Assembly (NCBI RefSeq): GCF_029784135.1
Contig: NC_073746.1
Coordinates: 62,656,097-62,720,096 of the forward strand
Source: Toxorhynchites rutilus septentrionalis
Taxonomy: Eukaryota > Arthropoda > Insecta > Diptera > Culicidae
Reading direction: 5' to 3'
DNA: 64,000 nt
The translations under genes were made by a program, and so were the position numbers. Below the pieces are notes generated by a model. That model was given only the letters and a program-made list of their open reading frames with translations. It was not told where the DNA came from and did not search any database. This document shows, piece after piece, positions 38,201 to 46,078 of this stretch. The stretch's first letter is position 1; each line of letters opens with the position of its first letter.

Positions 38201-38929
38201 AAGTGGTGCACACTCCTCGTAATCGACCCAAACTCGGTCGTTGATAGCATCGTCGATGTATGTCCGAATTACATTCTCTGGCCATTGTTTCTTATCGCTG
38301 TATCCTCTTGCCAGCAGATTACAAGCCAAAATATGAACCGTTGGGTTGTTCCGCCCTTTGAACGAGTTTTGACTGTCCCTCTTCAATACCGATAGCAAGG
38401 CAGCCGTCACAGTTTCGTTACAGAATAAATGAGGCCGTACTTTCGCCAAGTAGAGCAGGGACAGAGATAGAATCGACTCGGATTTAGATTTGGGAGACAC
38501 CAGCAGTTTGATGGCGCCACAAATGTACCCTACAACGCTGTCACTGTCTTGTTGATCGATCGCAGTCAATACCGAGGACACTAGATCTACCGAGTCACAC
38601 TCCAGTGCCATCTGCTCCCAGTACTCTAGCACACTACTAGAACTCGAACTGTCTCCTCCTGATGAAGATTTGCTAGTTCCCGGCAGTATCGACGTTAGCG
38701 ACGAGGAACCGCTGGAAGCAGCAAGCTTCATCTTCTTGGCAGCGACGACACTAGCGATTGCCGAAGCTTCCCGCTTCCGTTCCGACACTCCACCAACTAC
38801 GCCCTTACCCTTTCCATCATCTCGTGAGCTGCCACTCGATTTGGACCCCAAGGCGAAAAGTTCGCTCTGGGGTAAGCTGATAGGTTTTTTCGATGACCGA
38901 GCACTTGAGCTCGGTTTGTTACGATCCAT
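21261..38929 (-). CDS. IntS1: Integrator complex subunit 1
   Basis: INTS1 is the large scaffold of the Integrator complex, which cleaves snRNA 3' ends and attenuates paused RNA polymerase II in the nucleus. Three coding exons (38929-36068, 32999-31641, 23213-21261) join in phase 0 and give about 2,057 aa; I recall the fly protein as about 2,050. Segments match remembered INTS1 family sequence along the whole length, for example NLAISSLYWKTW (about residue 715), LGHLLCRSRKPDLL (836), SQSMPWLADLVQ (859), LPVQCLCEFLL (878), LPDWLKLKMIRS and FRPYLLSLMSHQTSW. The protein is otherwise helical-repeat-like without catalytic motifs. The start is the ATG at 38929, followed by a Ser-rich, basic N-terminus (residues 1-100). 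No frameshift or internal stop is present. An acceptor-like TTGCAG at 38952 suggests a 5' UTR intron. Confidence 0.95.
23236..23530 (+). repeat. Left arm of inverted repeat at INTS1 intron 2 (acceptor side)
   Basis: Contains aaagggcctggctgggt, ggcacgccattctcaa, cttcgagataaaaa and ctatggtgtatc in the same order as the arm at 31390-31640 in reverse complement. It starts about 23 nt from the acceptor of exon 3. Confidence 0.85.
23531..24560. other. INTS1 intron 2, no gene
   Basis: AT-rich intronic sequence. No bounded element found here. Confidence 0.4.
24635..24950. mobile_element. 316-bp pogo-like MITE, TA duplication
   Basis: Ends CAGTAGAACCCCGATTATCCG-like on the left and CGGATAAACGGGTTCCACTG on the right, flanked by TA at 24633-24634 and 24951-24952. 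CAGT ends and a TA target fit pogo/Tigger. Confidence 0.75.
25387..25551 (+). pseudogene. CENP-B/Tigger-type HTH fragment (54 codons)
   Basis: The frame from ATG at 25387 contains EQELVEHLLQLENRFYAIT and VKELAFELAERNNI, which match the HTH region just before the DDE domain in pogo/Tigger transposases. Upstream (about 25285-25360), another frame gives NGMSIRTASVSFGRHRTT, the preceding psq-type HTH. The frame change and early stop make this a remnant. Confidence 0.6.
26046..28519. repeat. Repeat-rich part of INTS1 intron 2
   Basis: Direct duplication: 27459-27560 and 27656-27752 share ataatctgccagttcctct and ttttctatccatgtaacactg. A second diverged pair lies at about 28095-28150 and 28245-28310 (gaactaatcaaacaaatt, atggaggtttt). 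The motif gtaggaccacgtcttt at 26941 faces an inverted gatagtcctacgtc at 27965, suggesting a degraded TIR element between them. No host gene found. Confidence 0.5.
28523..29977. mobile_element. Second TAGCGAATTC element, in INTS1 intron 2
   Basis: Flanked by TAA at 28520-28522 and 29978-29980; ends match the 13049-13911 copy, as do internal parts (gtgccacactgactctg, gacgtctggtggcgatattag). Enlarged by a nested pogo-like element. Confidence 0.7.
28633..29432. mobile_element. 800-bp pogo/Tigger-like non-autonomous element
   Basis: Ends CAGGTAAACTTCGATATAAC and its near-complement, flanked by TA at 28631-28632 and 29433-29434. Repeated acgttatatcga motifs occur near both ends, as in pogo-type subterminal sites. 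No transposase. Inserted into the TAGCGAATTC element, so it is the younger of the two. Confidence 0.8.
29981..30767. other. INTS1 intron 2, no gene
   Basis: AT-rich. Two motifs, catggtttgtcca and tggacaaacc, sit in inverted orientation around 30110-30690; otherwise nothing recognised. Confidence 0.35.
30768..31205 (+). mobile_element. tRNA-derived SINE, copy 2, head deleted
   Basis: Begins gggggtctccgtagccac, then jumps to aaaactcagggccc, so most of the segment from A box to B box is missing compared with the copy at 35056. The tRNA-unrelated body is complete. Lies inside INTS1 intron 2, antisense to the gene. Confidence 0.7.
31390..31640 (-). repeat. Right arm of inverted repeat at INTS1 intron 2 (donor side)
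   Basis: Reverse complement partner of 23236-23530, starting essentially at the donor of exon 2. The two arms look about 75-80% similar by eye, with small indels, and face each other across 7.9 kb. Confidence 0.85.
31641..32999 (-). CDS. IntS1: INTS1 coding exon 2 (residues 955-1407)
   Basis: 1,359 nt, phase 0 at both ends. Acceptor TGTTTCAG at 33000 gives VFQDPNES; donor CAG|GTATTG at 31640, a weak match to consensus. Conserved blocks VERSTIFSHI, DTSEPVQILPDWLKLKMI, FGTPINSMSKLL and HKNYLAQLVEIQ match the human and fly protein. Confidence 0.92.
33000..33949. other. INTS1 intron 1, proximal part
   Basis: No gene. The end near 33930 (tgttcgtgatcaggccc) resembles the GGCCTGATTC MITE terminus, probably a diverged remnant. 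Confidence 0.4.
33950..34975 (+). pseudogene. Jockey-like non-LTR retrotransposon fragment
   Basis: The first part reads LLDLAFITEPDVVNLLEP, then DHESSPQSNF and WQQIVTGDSVDVLDD, the C-terminal end of an APE-type endonuclease and linker. After a SINE insertion it resumes with WWNSQLRN and later ENIDASKGPGADGIPRPLLK, the start of the reverse transcriptase (SKGPGxDGIP). Frame changes and stops show it is dead. It lies in INTS1 intron 1, antisense. Confidence 0.7.
34190..34500 (-). mobile_element. Second SINE type, inside the non-LTR fragment
   Basis: On the minus strand there is a perfect tRNA B box GGTTCGATTCC (34409-34419) and a 3' end of AAG triplets after agtgccattcaag. Its insertion separates the endonuclease part from the RT part of the fragment. 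The 5' end is approximate. Confidence 0.65.
35056..35495 (+). mobile_element. tRNA-derived SINE, copy 3, full length
   Basis: Has ggtctccgtacccacattgg, the B-box-like gagttcaaaactc at 35111, and the same body as copies 1 and 2 ending gctctgttacagctaaaatg. In INTS1 intron 1. Confidence 0.75.
35509..35833. mobile_element. 325-bp PIF/Harbinger-type MITE
   Basis: Ends AGGCGCGTCCACATTATGCC and the near-complement, flanked by TAA at 35506-35508 and 35834-35836. GC-rich interior. In INTS1 intron 1. Confidence 0.8.
36068..38929 (-). CDS. IntS1: INTS1 coding exon 1 (residues 1-954)
   Basis: 2,862 nt in frame. Residues 1-100 are low complexity with basic patches (SERKRE, AAKKMKL). Residues about 310-390 (DQLNRRQ, RLEMWI, PAQELL) correspond to the conserved INTS1 N-terminal domain. 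The donor is AAG|GTAAGC at 36067; reading through it ends nine codons later. Confidence 0.93.
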
Positions 38930-38951
38930 AGCTTGTTGCTTCCGTTGCTAT

Positions 38952-39745
38952 CTGCAATAATGCAACGAATAAGTGATGCTACTGCAGCAATTGAAAATGA
39001 AAATACCGATTTTAACTAAACCGTCCGTGTTTATCTGGTGTTTACGACAATTTCTCGTTCCAATTTGAAAAGCAATGCCGTAAAAGGTGGGCTGACAGTT
39101 AAAATACACTCAGAAAATTGTTCATCGAATATAACGCACAGTGATACAAACGCGAATTCGTACGCCATCTATCAAATTTCTTTTCACTACTTTTAAAAGT
39201 CGAAAACATTTTTTCGAAACATTCTACATATTTAGATAAAATCATAGTGTCACATGAGAGTAAAAAGGTATGCAGAAAGATGCTTTTTTATTTTTCGAAA
39301 AATGGTTCTATATTAGTTCTAGATCTAGATTATGTATGAAAAATACCTCATATTCGTAGGGTAGTTGAAATTTTATTTCGATTTCGATGGCGTTGATCAA
39401 TCTCAGGATTCCATTTTTAGAATGAGTAGGGATACCATCTGCTCTGATTTAGCAGGATATTTGTCCTGATTTTTATATGCAATTCAATTTTATAGACGAA
39501 TCATTATTTATTTAATTTTTTTATATTTAGTTTTTAACTTTCTCATTGGTGACTGGTTTTGGCATTTTCTACAAGATCTGTCGGAAAAATCGGAAAATTT
39601 TCGGAAAACTCTGAAGGCAGGACGGAAATTGAATTCTACAAATACATCATGATAAGCGTTGAAAGTCTATTCGATGTTTGCCCTAACGAAATTTATTTTT
39701 GTTCGAAAGTAGAAATGGATTTTCAGGGTAAATAACACTCTTATA
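38952..39745. other. INTS1 upstream region
   Basis: Probable 5' UTR and promoter side of INTS1 (minus strand). A TTGCATTATTGCAG acceptor-like site at 38952-38965 could end a 5' UTR intron. I see no clear TATA box. Further out only AT-rich sequence and a short atttagcaggatatttgtcc repeat motif (39448). Confidence 0.35.
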
Positions 39746-40129
39746 TCTTCTATCTACATAAATAAAAATGGAAGGCCAAATGTGTTGCTAAGCGCGAAAA
39801 AATTATTTTGTTGTATTCGTTTCTTCTCGTAGATCAATGTTATGTTATGCTTGAAATTTTGAAAAGCTTTGAGAGAAAATGTGAAAAAAATAATTCCCAT
39901 ATGTTTTTAGTGACATCGTTGTTAGTCCAATTGGATTTCGCGAAATTGAGCTTAAGCTAATTAATCAAGTGAAGCAAAAATGGCAATTAACAGGTTGAAT
40001 AACACGTTTTAAAAATAATGAATGAAAATTTACTTTTTTGTATCAAACAGAAAAACAAATAAATCAAAAATCTTGAGCGAAAATTGTGTCTGAAAATAAA
40101 TTTCTATTATAGTTCGCCGGATCAGCTAG
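39746..40129 (+). mobile_element. Non-autonomous Helitron
   Basis: Starts TCTATCTACATAAATAAAAA-like after an A and ends gttcgccggatcagCTAG before a T, the TC...CTAG format and A/T target expected of Helitrons. The GC-rich stretch before CTAG is a typical 3' end. No Rep/helicase. The exact 5' base is uncertain. Confidence 0.6.
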
Positions 40130-40136
40130 TACACTA

Positions 40137-40700
40137 CAGTGTCGGACAAAACATAAATACCACTGCTCAAGCAAAAAAAGAAAGTGACAAAGCTTTGAGA
40201 AAAAATAATCCAATCCATTGCTTCAATATATTTATAATAATTTATTTGCATTGTTCAAGAAATTTATAACATCTGTAGTTAAAACAATAGTCATTCATTA
40301 AAATATGCCTTTTAAGCATACTTACCAACGAAAATGACGCAACAAAATTTGGGAGCAGTTTCTCGTTTCGGCTGTTTCGAGTGTTGTTTCGAGGTATTTT
40401 GTGTTTTTTGGTAAGTATTTGTCATGTAAACAAGAAGTGTGTAAGGTTTTAATTCTCGAATTTTAGTTGCATTCAATGAAAAATGGGTCGCGTGTATAAT
40501 TGCACGGAAACACAGCGGATGGTCTTCCGCAAAATGTCCAAGGCAGGCAACAGCCAACGCGAAATCGCAGAGTACCTGGGACGATCCAAAGCCTTCGTGT
40601 TTAATGCCCTCCACGACCGTAAAAAATCCGAAACGAAATGGCATGAAATGAAGTTGAAGAACAAATACCAAAGTGAGGTATGTGATTAATATATATTCTT
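40137..40700 (+). mobile_element. Tc1-like element, 5' part
   Basis: Starts with CAGTGTCGGACAAAAC after TA at 40135-40136, a Tc1-type terminal sequence. The right end is not found, so the copy is truncated or broken. Confidence 0.55.
40483..40689 (+). pseudogene. Tc1-like transposase N-terminal fragment
   Basis: 68 codons from ATG: CTETQRMVFRKMSKAGNSQR, then EIAEYLGRSKAFVFNAL, a paired-type helix-turn-helix that binds the TIR. The protein stops before the second HTH and the DDE domain, and no continuation is found downstream. Confidence 0.6.
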
Positions 40701-41235
40701 TTTTTTTTGTACCGATAGAGAAGTTACGATTTTTCATCTTGTTCTCATTTGGCATTTGGCAATGACATCCAGAAATATCAAGACGGGTGCCAAGCGTATT
40801 GACAAAGCATCGTGCAGCCGTTTCCGAGCAACAAATCAAGAGCCAGAAATCAATTAAGAAATTCGTGAGTATTTCGAGGAAGAGACGCTGTCCAATGTTT
40901 TGATGTTTCCGGAACAGATATTCAGTTTGGACCAAATAGCGATAGGTACAACATCTAAAAAGGAACTGGTAATTAACGGAATTAGGAAAATGATGTTTTT
41001 GCCGGATGAAATTAGGACCAAATGGTGCTTTAAGTAAATAACGTTTGCATTTTAAAATGGACAAAAATTGCCGATTTTTCATGGGTTTACCTTCACACGC
41101 ACTGACGAAAATACATATGCAGCATCAATCATCAATCAACCCATGAGTAACCCATGAGTCAGCAGAAAAAAATTGACAGCACTACCAGTCGAACTCTAAC
41201 CGTGATGACCAAAACAGTGAAACTACTCCGTTCAG
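40701..41235. other. Degenerate coding-like sequence
   Basis: A plus-strand frame near 40860-41035 reads EIREYFEEETLSNVLMFPEQ and then IRKMMFLPDEIRTKW, vaguely like a pogo/jerky-type DDE region. Stops interrupt it and I do not assign it. Confidence 0.25.
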
Positions 41236-41825
41236 AAGTGTGATCAAAGAACGGTACCCCGCCGCGTCCAATACGTGCAGCACTTTGTGGACGCCGGATA
41301 CGTTCGTTCCGGCATCTACAACATCTTGGCACTATTGGACAACAATCAGAGCATCAAAAGAAAACTGGGTTCCGGACAGCCGACGACCCTGAGCGACAAG
41401 AAGCTCCCAAGGATGCTGAAGAGGAAGATCGATGGAAAAGATGCTATATGCGTGCGCTTGGCAACCGGCTTGGTGCAACCGGCCAAACAGTGAAAAAGTA
41501 CTTTTCGAACATGGTCATACATGTCAGGAAGAGGAAGTCCCGTTCAATGGTCTCGGAACTGCTGGCAATGACGCAGCGGCAGCGGCTGAATAAGATGGTG
41601 AAGTCGATTTTCCCGGCGAATCGCGACGTGGCGTTGGTCATGGACGACGAGACCTATCTCACCTTGGGTGGCAACGACTGGCAGGGCACTTCGTATTTCA
41701 CTTCCCCCACAATAGAAGTGAGCTCCGAAGTGAAGTTTATTTCACACACCAAGTTCACCAAGAAGGTGCTGATGTGGCTGACAATCAGCAAGAAGGGGAT
41801 GTCAAAGCGATCTTGCAATTTTTGA
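41236..41825 (+). pseudogene. Decayed Tc1/mariner-superfamily transposase
   Basis: Frames in sequence: HFVDAGYVRSGIYN (HTH), LGATGQTVKKYFSNM, then ANRDVALVMDDETYLTLG with the first catalytic aspartates and FTKKVLMWLTISKKGMSK. The order and motifs match the remnant at 3.4-4.0 kb. It stops before the second and third catalytic residues. Confidence 0.65.
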
Positions 41826-42032
41826 TACCATTTTTATAATACATAGCAGTACTCTCGATTTTTCCTCCAAATGGACCTCAGTTTCTGTAATCACTCTATC
41901 ATCGGTCTTAAATTTCTTGCCAGCGAGCATTCTCTTCAGGTCTGCGAACAGAAAATAGTCGCTGGGAAGCAGATCTGGAGAATACGATGGATGCGGAAGC
42001 AATTCGAAGCCCAGTTCATGCAATTTTGCCAT
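41802..42032 (-). pseudogene. mariner transposase C-terminal fragment
   Basis: Contains KLHELGFELLPHPSYSPDLL and PSDYFLFADLKRMLAGKKF, the third-aspartate region of DD34D mariner transposases. N-terminal domains are absent. It lies 170 bp before the first large unit and belongs to a different mariner lineage from the enzyme in that unit. Confidence 0.75.
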
Positions 42033-42205
42033 TAAACACGAAATTCGTATTTTTCCATTTTTTGCACAATAACAAAAGTTTCTTCACTCTCATTGCTGCA
42101 ACTCACAAACCAACCCAGCAAACATTAATTCGTATAATTTTGCACGTGCCAAGTCTTACAAGAAATCCGAATAAATCATAATCGCATATAATATCAATCG
42201 AAGTA

Positions 42206-42225
42206 TTGGTGTGTTGCAAAAGTTT
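42206..42225 (+). repeat. Left terminal inverted repeat, unit 1
   Basis: TTGGTGTGTTGCAAAAGTTT after TA. The same start occurs at 50681, 51780 and 59499, always after TA. Confidence 0.75.
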
Positions 42226-42295
42226 TGGAAAGGATGGATCAATACTTATGCACTGCTTTCGGGGCCACATGTATATATTAAACAGTGGTCGGTAA

Positions 42296-42598
42296 ATGGC
42301 TGAATACAGCGAACATATAACTCATTATGATGATCCATTTATGATGGTAGCCTATGATTCAGCAACTCCTATCTCTACCTCCCCGTGGTACCGACTGGGA
42401 TACGAGCAACCTTCGGAAAGATCGAGTAACCAACCTCGGTGGGACCTTAGGTCGTATGCAGACAGAGAAGGGGGCACTCGGGCCCCAAAGCTTAAGGTGT
42501 GTATACGATCCGTGCCGATAGCTGAATGGTGGAAGGGGCGATACAAATATGAAGCCGCGAACGGACCCTGTGGGGTACCGGGGCAAACCTCACAGTAA
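42296..42598 (+). CDS. Conserved 100-aa open frame, unit 1 (unknown)
   Basis: The frame runs from ATG (MAEYSEHITHYDDP) to TAA about 90 bp inside the left terminus, 24 nt after a TATATATTAA box. It is in the same frame as the transposase ATG 75 nt downstream, so it could be an upstream exon or a leader peptide. No family recognised. Copies at 50771-51073, 51870-52172 and 59589-59891 appear identical, which reflects recent duplication rather than selection. Confidence 0.3.
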   Translation: MAEYSEHITHYDDPFMMVAYDSATPISTSPWYRLGYEQPSERSSNQPRWDLRSYADREGGTRAPKLKVCIRSVPIAEWWKGRYKYEAANGPCGVPGQTSQ

Positions 42599-42673
42599 TG
42601 TTGCCCTTGCTGTGGTATGGCAGGGTAGTCCACAGTCGACCATATATTTTCCCTAGCGACTCGTGGGAACCAC

Positions 42674-42805
42674 ATGAAAAGCAAAACCAACCCAATGCGA
42701 AGATCGAAGCGTATTCATCACCCTAAGAAGTGTCCTTGTTGTGTTAACTCAGTGGCATCGTCGTCCTCATCGTCGTCCTCATCGTCATCATCGTCCTCAT
42801 CATCA

Positions 42806-42855
<50 letters not shown>

Positions 42856-44302
42856 ATCGCTATTCCCTTCTCCGGTTATAGATATAAATCCGGATGAAGA
42901 ATCGAAGAGCGAGCAGCAGTGGTCTGACCACCCATTAGCACCGTCATCGCCATCCGAAATGACACAAGACCCACTGTACGAAGAATCGAAGAGCGAGCAG
43001 CAATGGTCTGACCACCCCTTAGCATCGCCATCGTCATCCGAAATGACACAAGACCCACTACACGTGGAATCGAATAGTGAGCAGCAATGGTCTGACCACC
43101 CCTTAGCAACGCCACCCTTATCAGTATCATGGGAACCACTAGCATCGTCATCCAGAGTGATGCAACTACCCCAGTCCCCTTCTGTAGACATAGAGTCGTT
43201 TGATACACAGCAGACGATCCAATTAGACTCTCTGAAAGAACTCAGAGTTGTCCTAGAGCCGATAGATGCTAGTCAATATGATATACAAACCATAAGACTA
43301 TCTAGAACTGAAACAAGAATGTTCATCTTGCACCACTACGACATGGGTGATTCAGTGTCGGACACCCTCTTGGCATTGAATTCCACATATGGACAAACTG
43401 TTACTCGTAGAACGGTTACGATGTGGTACAAAAGGTTCGATACCGACAGGAACTGCGCGGATCGTCCACGCAAAGGCCGTCCGAAGGCAATCGATAACAC
43501 AGCAACACTGCTTGCTGATGTGAAACAAAACAGCCAGCAATCTACGAGGTCTATGGCCCAGAAATACAACTGTTCGGCAGCGACTGTTATGCGAACGTTG
43601 CATAAACTAAACTATGTGCCAAAAAGAATGGGATACCACCCACACAAGCTAGACCCAGTCAACCTTGCAAAGCGGGTGAAACTAGCCCAACGACTACTCA
43701 GACAAAGTGAACGAGACCAGGGTATGCTCGATAATTTGGTCACTTGTGATGAATCTAAGATACCCATGTTTGCGCCTCACAGAGGCATACATTGGATCGT
43801 AAAAGGCGCCATGCCGAAGACAATCGCCAAAGACAGGATGAATCGCAAGTGGAACATGCTCTGTGTGTTTTGGGATCGACGAGGCATTATACACTGGGAA
43901 TTGCTAGACAAGGGTGTATCTGTTAACCGTAAACGATATCAGAAGCAGCTGGAAAAGGTGGCTGGTATACTGGGAGTGAGTAAACATAGGCCGGTACCCC
44001 TACTACACGATAACGCTCCGTGCCATAGGGCACATGAAACGATAGATAAGGCGAGGAGCCTGGGATTTAACATATTGAACCATCCTCCTTACTCACCAGA
44101 CATCAGTCCATCGGACTACCATTTATTCAGGTCATTGAGTAATAAGCTTAGGAATAAACTCTTCAGGACTAAGGACGAGATGAGCGCATTCCTAAAAGAG
44201 TTCTTCGATAGCAAGCCTCCTACGTTCTATGCCAGAGGCATAGATTCCCTACCTGCGAGGTGGAAGCGGGTCATAAAATACGGTGGTAAATACTGCTTCT
44301 AG
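42674..44302 (+). CDS. mariner-type (DD34D) transposase with long N-terminal extension, unit 1
   Basis: 542 aa. Residues 1-28 are basic with CPCC; about 29-62 are poly-Ser encoded by a TCG/TCC microsatellite; about 73-160 hold three related acidic repeats (SEQQWSDHPLA). From about 211 the mariner protein begins: HTH (MFILHHYDMGDSVSDTLLAL), WYKRFDTDRN, the GRP motif in RKGRPK, and a second HTH (STRSMAQKYNCSAATVMRTL). The catalytic aspartates are D359 (TCDES), D446 (LHDNAPCH) and D481 (PSDYHLF); 34 residues separate the last two. The C-terminus LPARWKRVIKYGGKYCF is mariner-like. All key residues are intact, so an active enzyme is possible. A typical mariner transposase has about 345 aa; the extra 200 are N-terminal. 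Confidence 0.93.
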
Positions 44303-44343
44303 GTCAGTGTTATGTCATGTATGTTATGTGTTGTGTATCGTCC

Positions 44344-44396
44344 AATAAAAAAGAGAGAAGCCCCCCTAAATGTGTGGGGCTTCTCTCTTTTTTATT
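44344..44396. terminator. 21-bp perfect hairpin with poly(A) signals on both strands, unit 1
   Basis: Arms 44344-44364 and 44376-44396 are exact complements (gagagaagcccc core, 11-nt loop), 42 nt after the transposase stop. AATAAA is present at the outer edge on both strands. Likely the 3' end of the transposase transcript. Repeated at 53924-53976 and 61643-61695. Confidence 0.6.
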
Positions 44397-45260
44397 AAAT
44401 TCCCCTGCGCCTTAATCTATGCAACACGCATTACATCTGGTTCTACGGCTAAGTCCCAGAAACGAGGTCATAAGTCGAAAAAATTCTAAGTCCGAACAAT
44501 ATTCTAAGTCCAAGAAATATGTTCCCGGATCACCCCCCATCGGAATCCGACCCACACCCGGCACTGGTACTGATTACGGTGTCCCAAGTTGCCCCGATCG
44601 AACGAGGTGTCTCTGCTAGCGGTATAAGCTGTGCACCATGTCCTGGAATGCAAAGTAGCATGTTTTGGCAAAGTCCCCCCCCCCCAGCACAGCACAGCAC
44701 AACAGTTTGTTCAATTTCTCACTGCGCGACCCAGCACGCAGTACGTGTAACAATGCCCCATCAGCATCGGCGCGGCACAGTAGCTTGTGCAGTATTGCCC
44801 TTGCGATGCGCTATGTGATGGGCGGGTGCGTCGTGTCCCGTAAGAGAGAAGTCCCACCGTGGTAGCTTAGTGCTGCCCGCGCTGGCTGCTTCTCTCTTTT
44901 TTCATTAAATCGCATTGCGCCTGGTAGTATGCAATCGTGCGTGTGTGTGAAATCATCCCATGGCCGGGAATAACAACTGTCAAGTGTTGTCCCCCAGCAC
45001 AACACAGCACACAACAGTCTGCGCGAGCCAACGCCCGCAGTACGCAGCATCGGCGATAAGTACGATAATGCTATAACACCAAGTGCGTGTGTGAAGCCAT
45101 TCCCCTCGCTGGATATTACTTTACTTTTTTTTTATTTCATCCTGCGCCTGGTAGTATGCAACCGCGTATGTGTGTGAAACCATTCCATGTCCTGGAATGA
45201 CAAGTCTCAAGTGCACAACACCCGCACACCAGCACCCGCAGTACGCAATGTGTAAAACAC
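44397..45260. other. Spacer between hairpin and 111-bp array, unit 1
   Basis: Contains a second, looser hairpin (gagagaagtccc at about 44843 and cttctctctttttt near 44890) and fragments of the downstream repeat vocabulary (agcacaacacagcac, cgcagtacgcag). No supported gene. Confidence 0.4.
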
Positions 45261-46072
45261 TGCCCCGCCGACAATAACACTAAGTCCCAGAAAGCGTCCA
45301 AGTCCCCCCAGCATACAGCACACAACAGCGCTGCGCGAGCCAACCCCCGCAGTACGCAATGTGTAAAACACTGCCCCGCCGACAATAACACTAAGTCCCA
45401 GAAAGCGTCCAAGTCCCCCCAGCATACAGCACACAACAGCGCTGCGCGAGCCAACCCCCGCAGTACGCAATGTGTAAAACACTGCCCCGCCGACAATAAC
45501 ACTAAGTCCCAGAAAGCGTCCAAGTCCCCCCAGCATACAGCACACAACAGCGCTGCGCGAGCCAACCCCCGCAGTACGCAATGTGTAAAACACTGCCCCG
45601 CCGACAATAACACTAAGTCCCAGAAAGCGTCCAAGTCCCCCCAGCATACAGCACACAACAGCGCTGCGCGAGCCAACCCCCGCAGTACGCAATGTGTAAA
45701 ACACTGCCCCGCCGACAATAACACTAAGTCCCAGAAAGCGTCCAAGTCCCCCCAGCATACAGCACACAACAGCGCTGCGCGAGCCAACCCCCGCAGTACG
45801 CAATGTGTAAAACACTGCCCCGCCGACAATAACACTAAGTCCCAGAAAGCGTCCAAGTCCCCCCAGCATACAGCACACAACAGCGCTGCGCGAGCCAACC
45901 CCCGCAGTACGCAATGTGTAAAACACTGCCCCGCCGACAATAACACTAAGTCCCAGAAAGCGTCCAAGTCCCCCCAGCATACAGCACACAACAGCGCTGC
46001 GCGAGCCAACCCCCGCAGTACGCAATGTGTAAAACACTGCCCCGCCGACAATAACACTAAGTCCCAGAAAGC
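45261..46072. repeat. 111-bp tandem array, unit 1 (about 8 copies)
   Basis: The monomer from tgccccgccgacaataac recurs every 111 bp from 45261 to 46038 with almost no differences. Since 111 is a multiple of three, two minus-strand frames stay open through the array. Confidence 0.95.
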
Positions 46073-46078
46073 GTCCAC

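Noticed and set aside
40312..41082. 256-aa minus-strand open frame
   Set aside because: It overlaps the Tc1-like HTH on the other strand, crosses AT-rich non-coding DNA and resembles no protein.
42718..43191. 157-159-aa Asp/Glu-rich frame opposite the transposase N-terminus
   Set aside because: It is the antisense shadow of the serine microsatellite and the acidic repeats.
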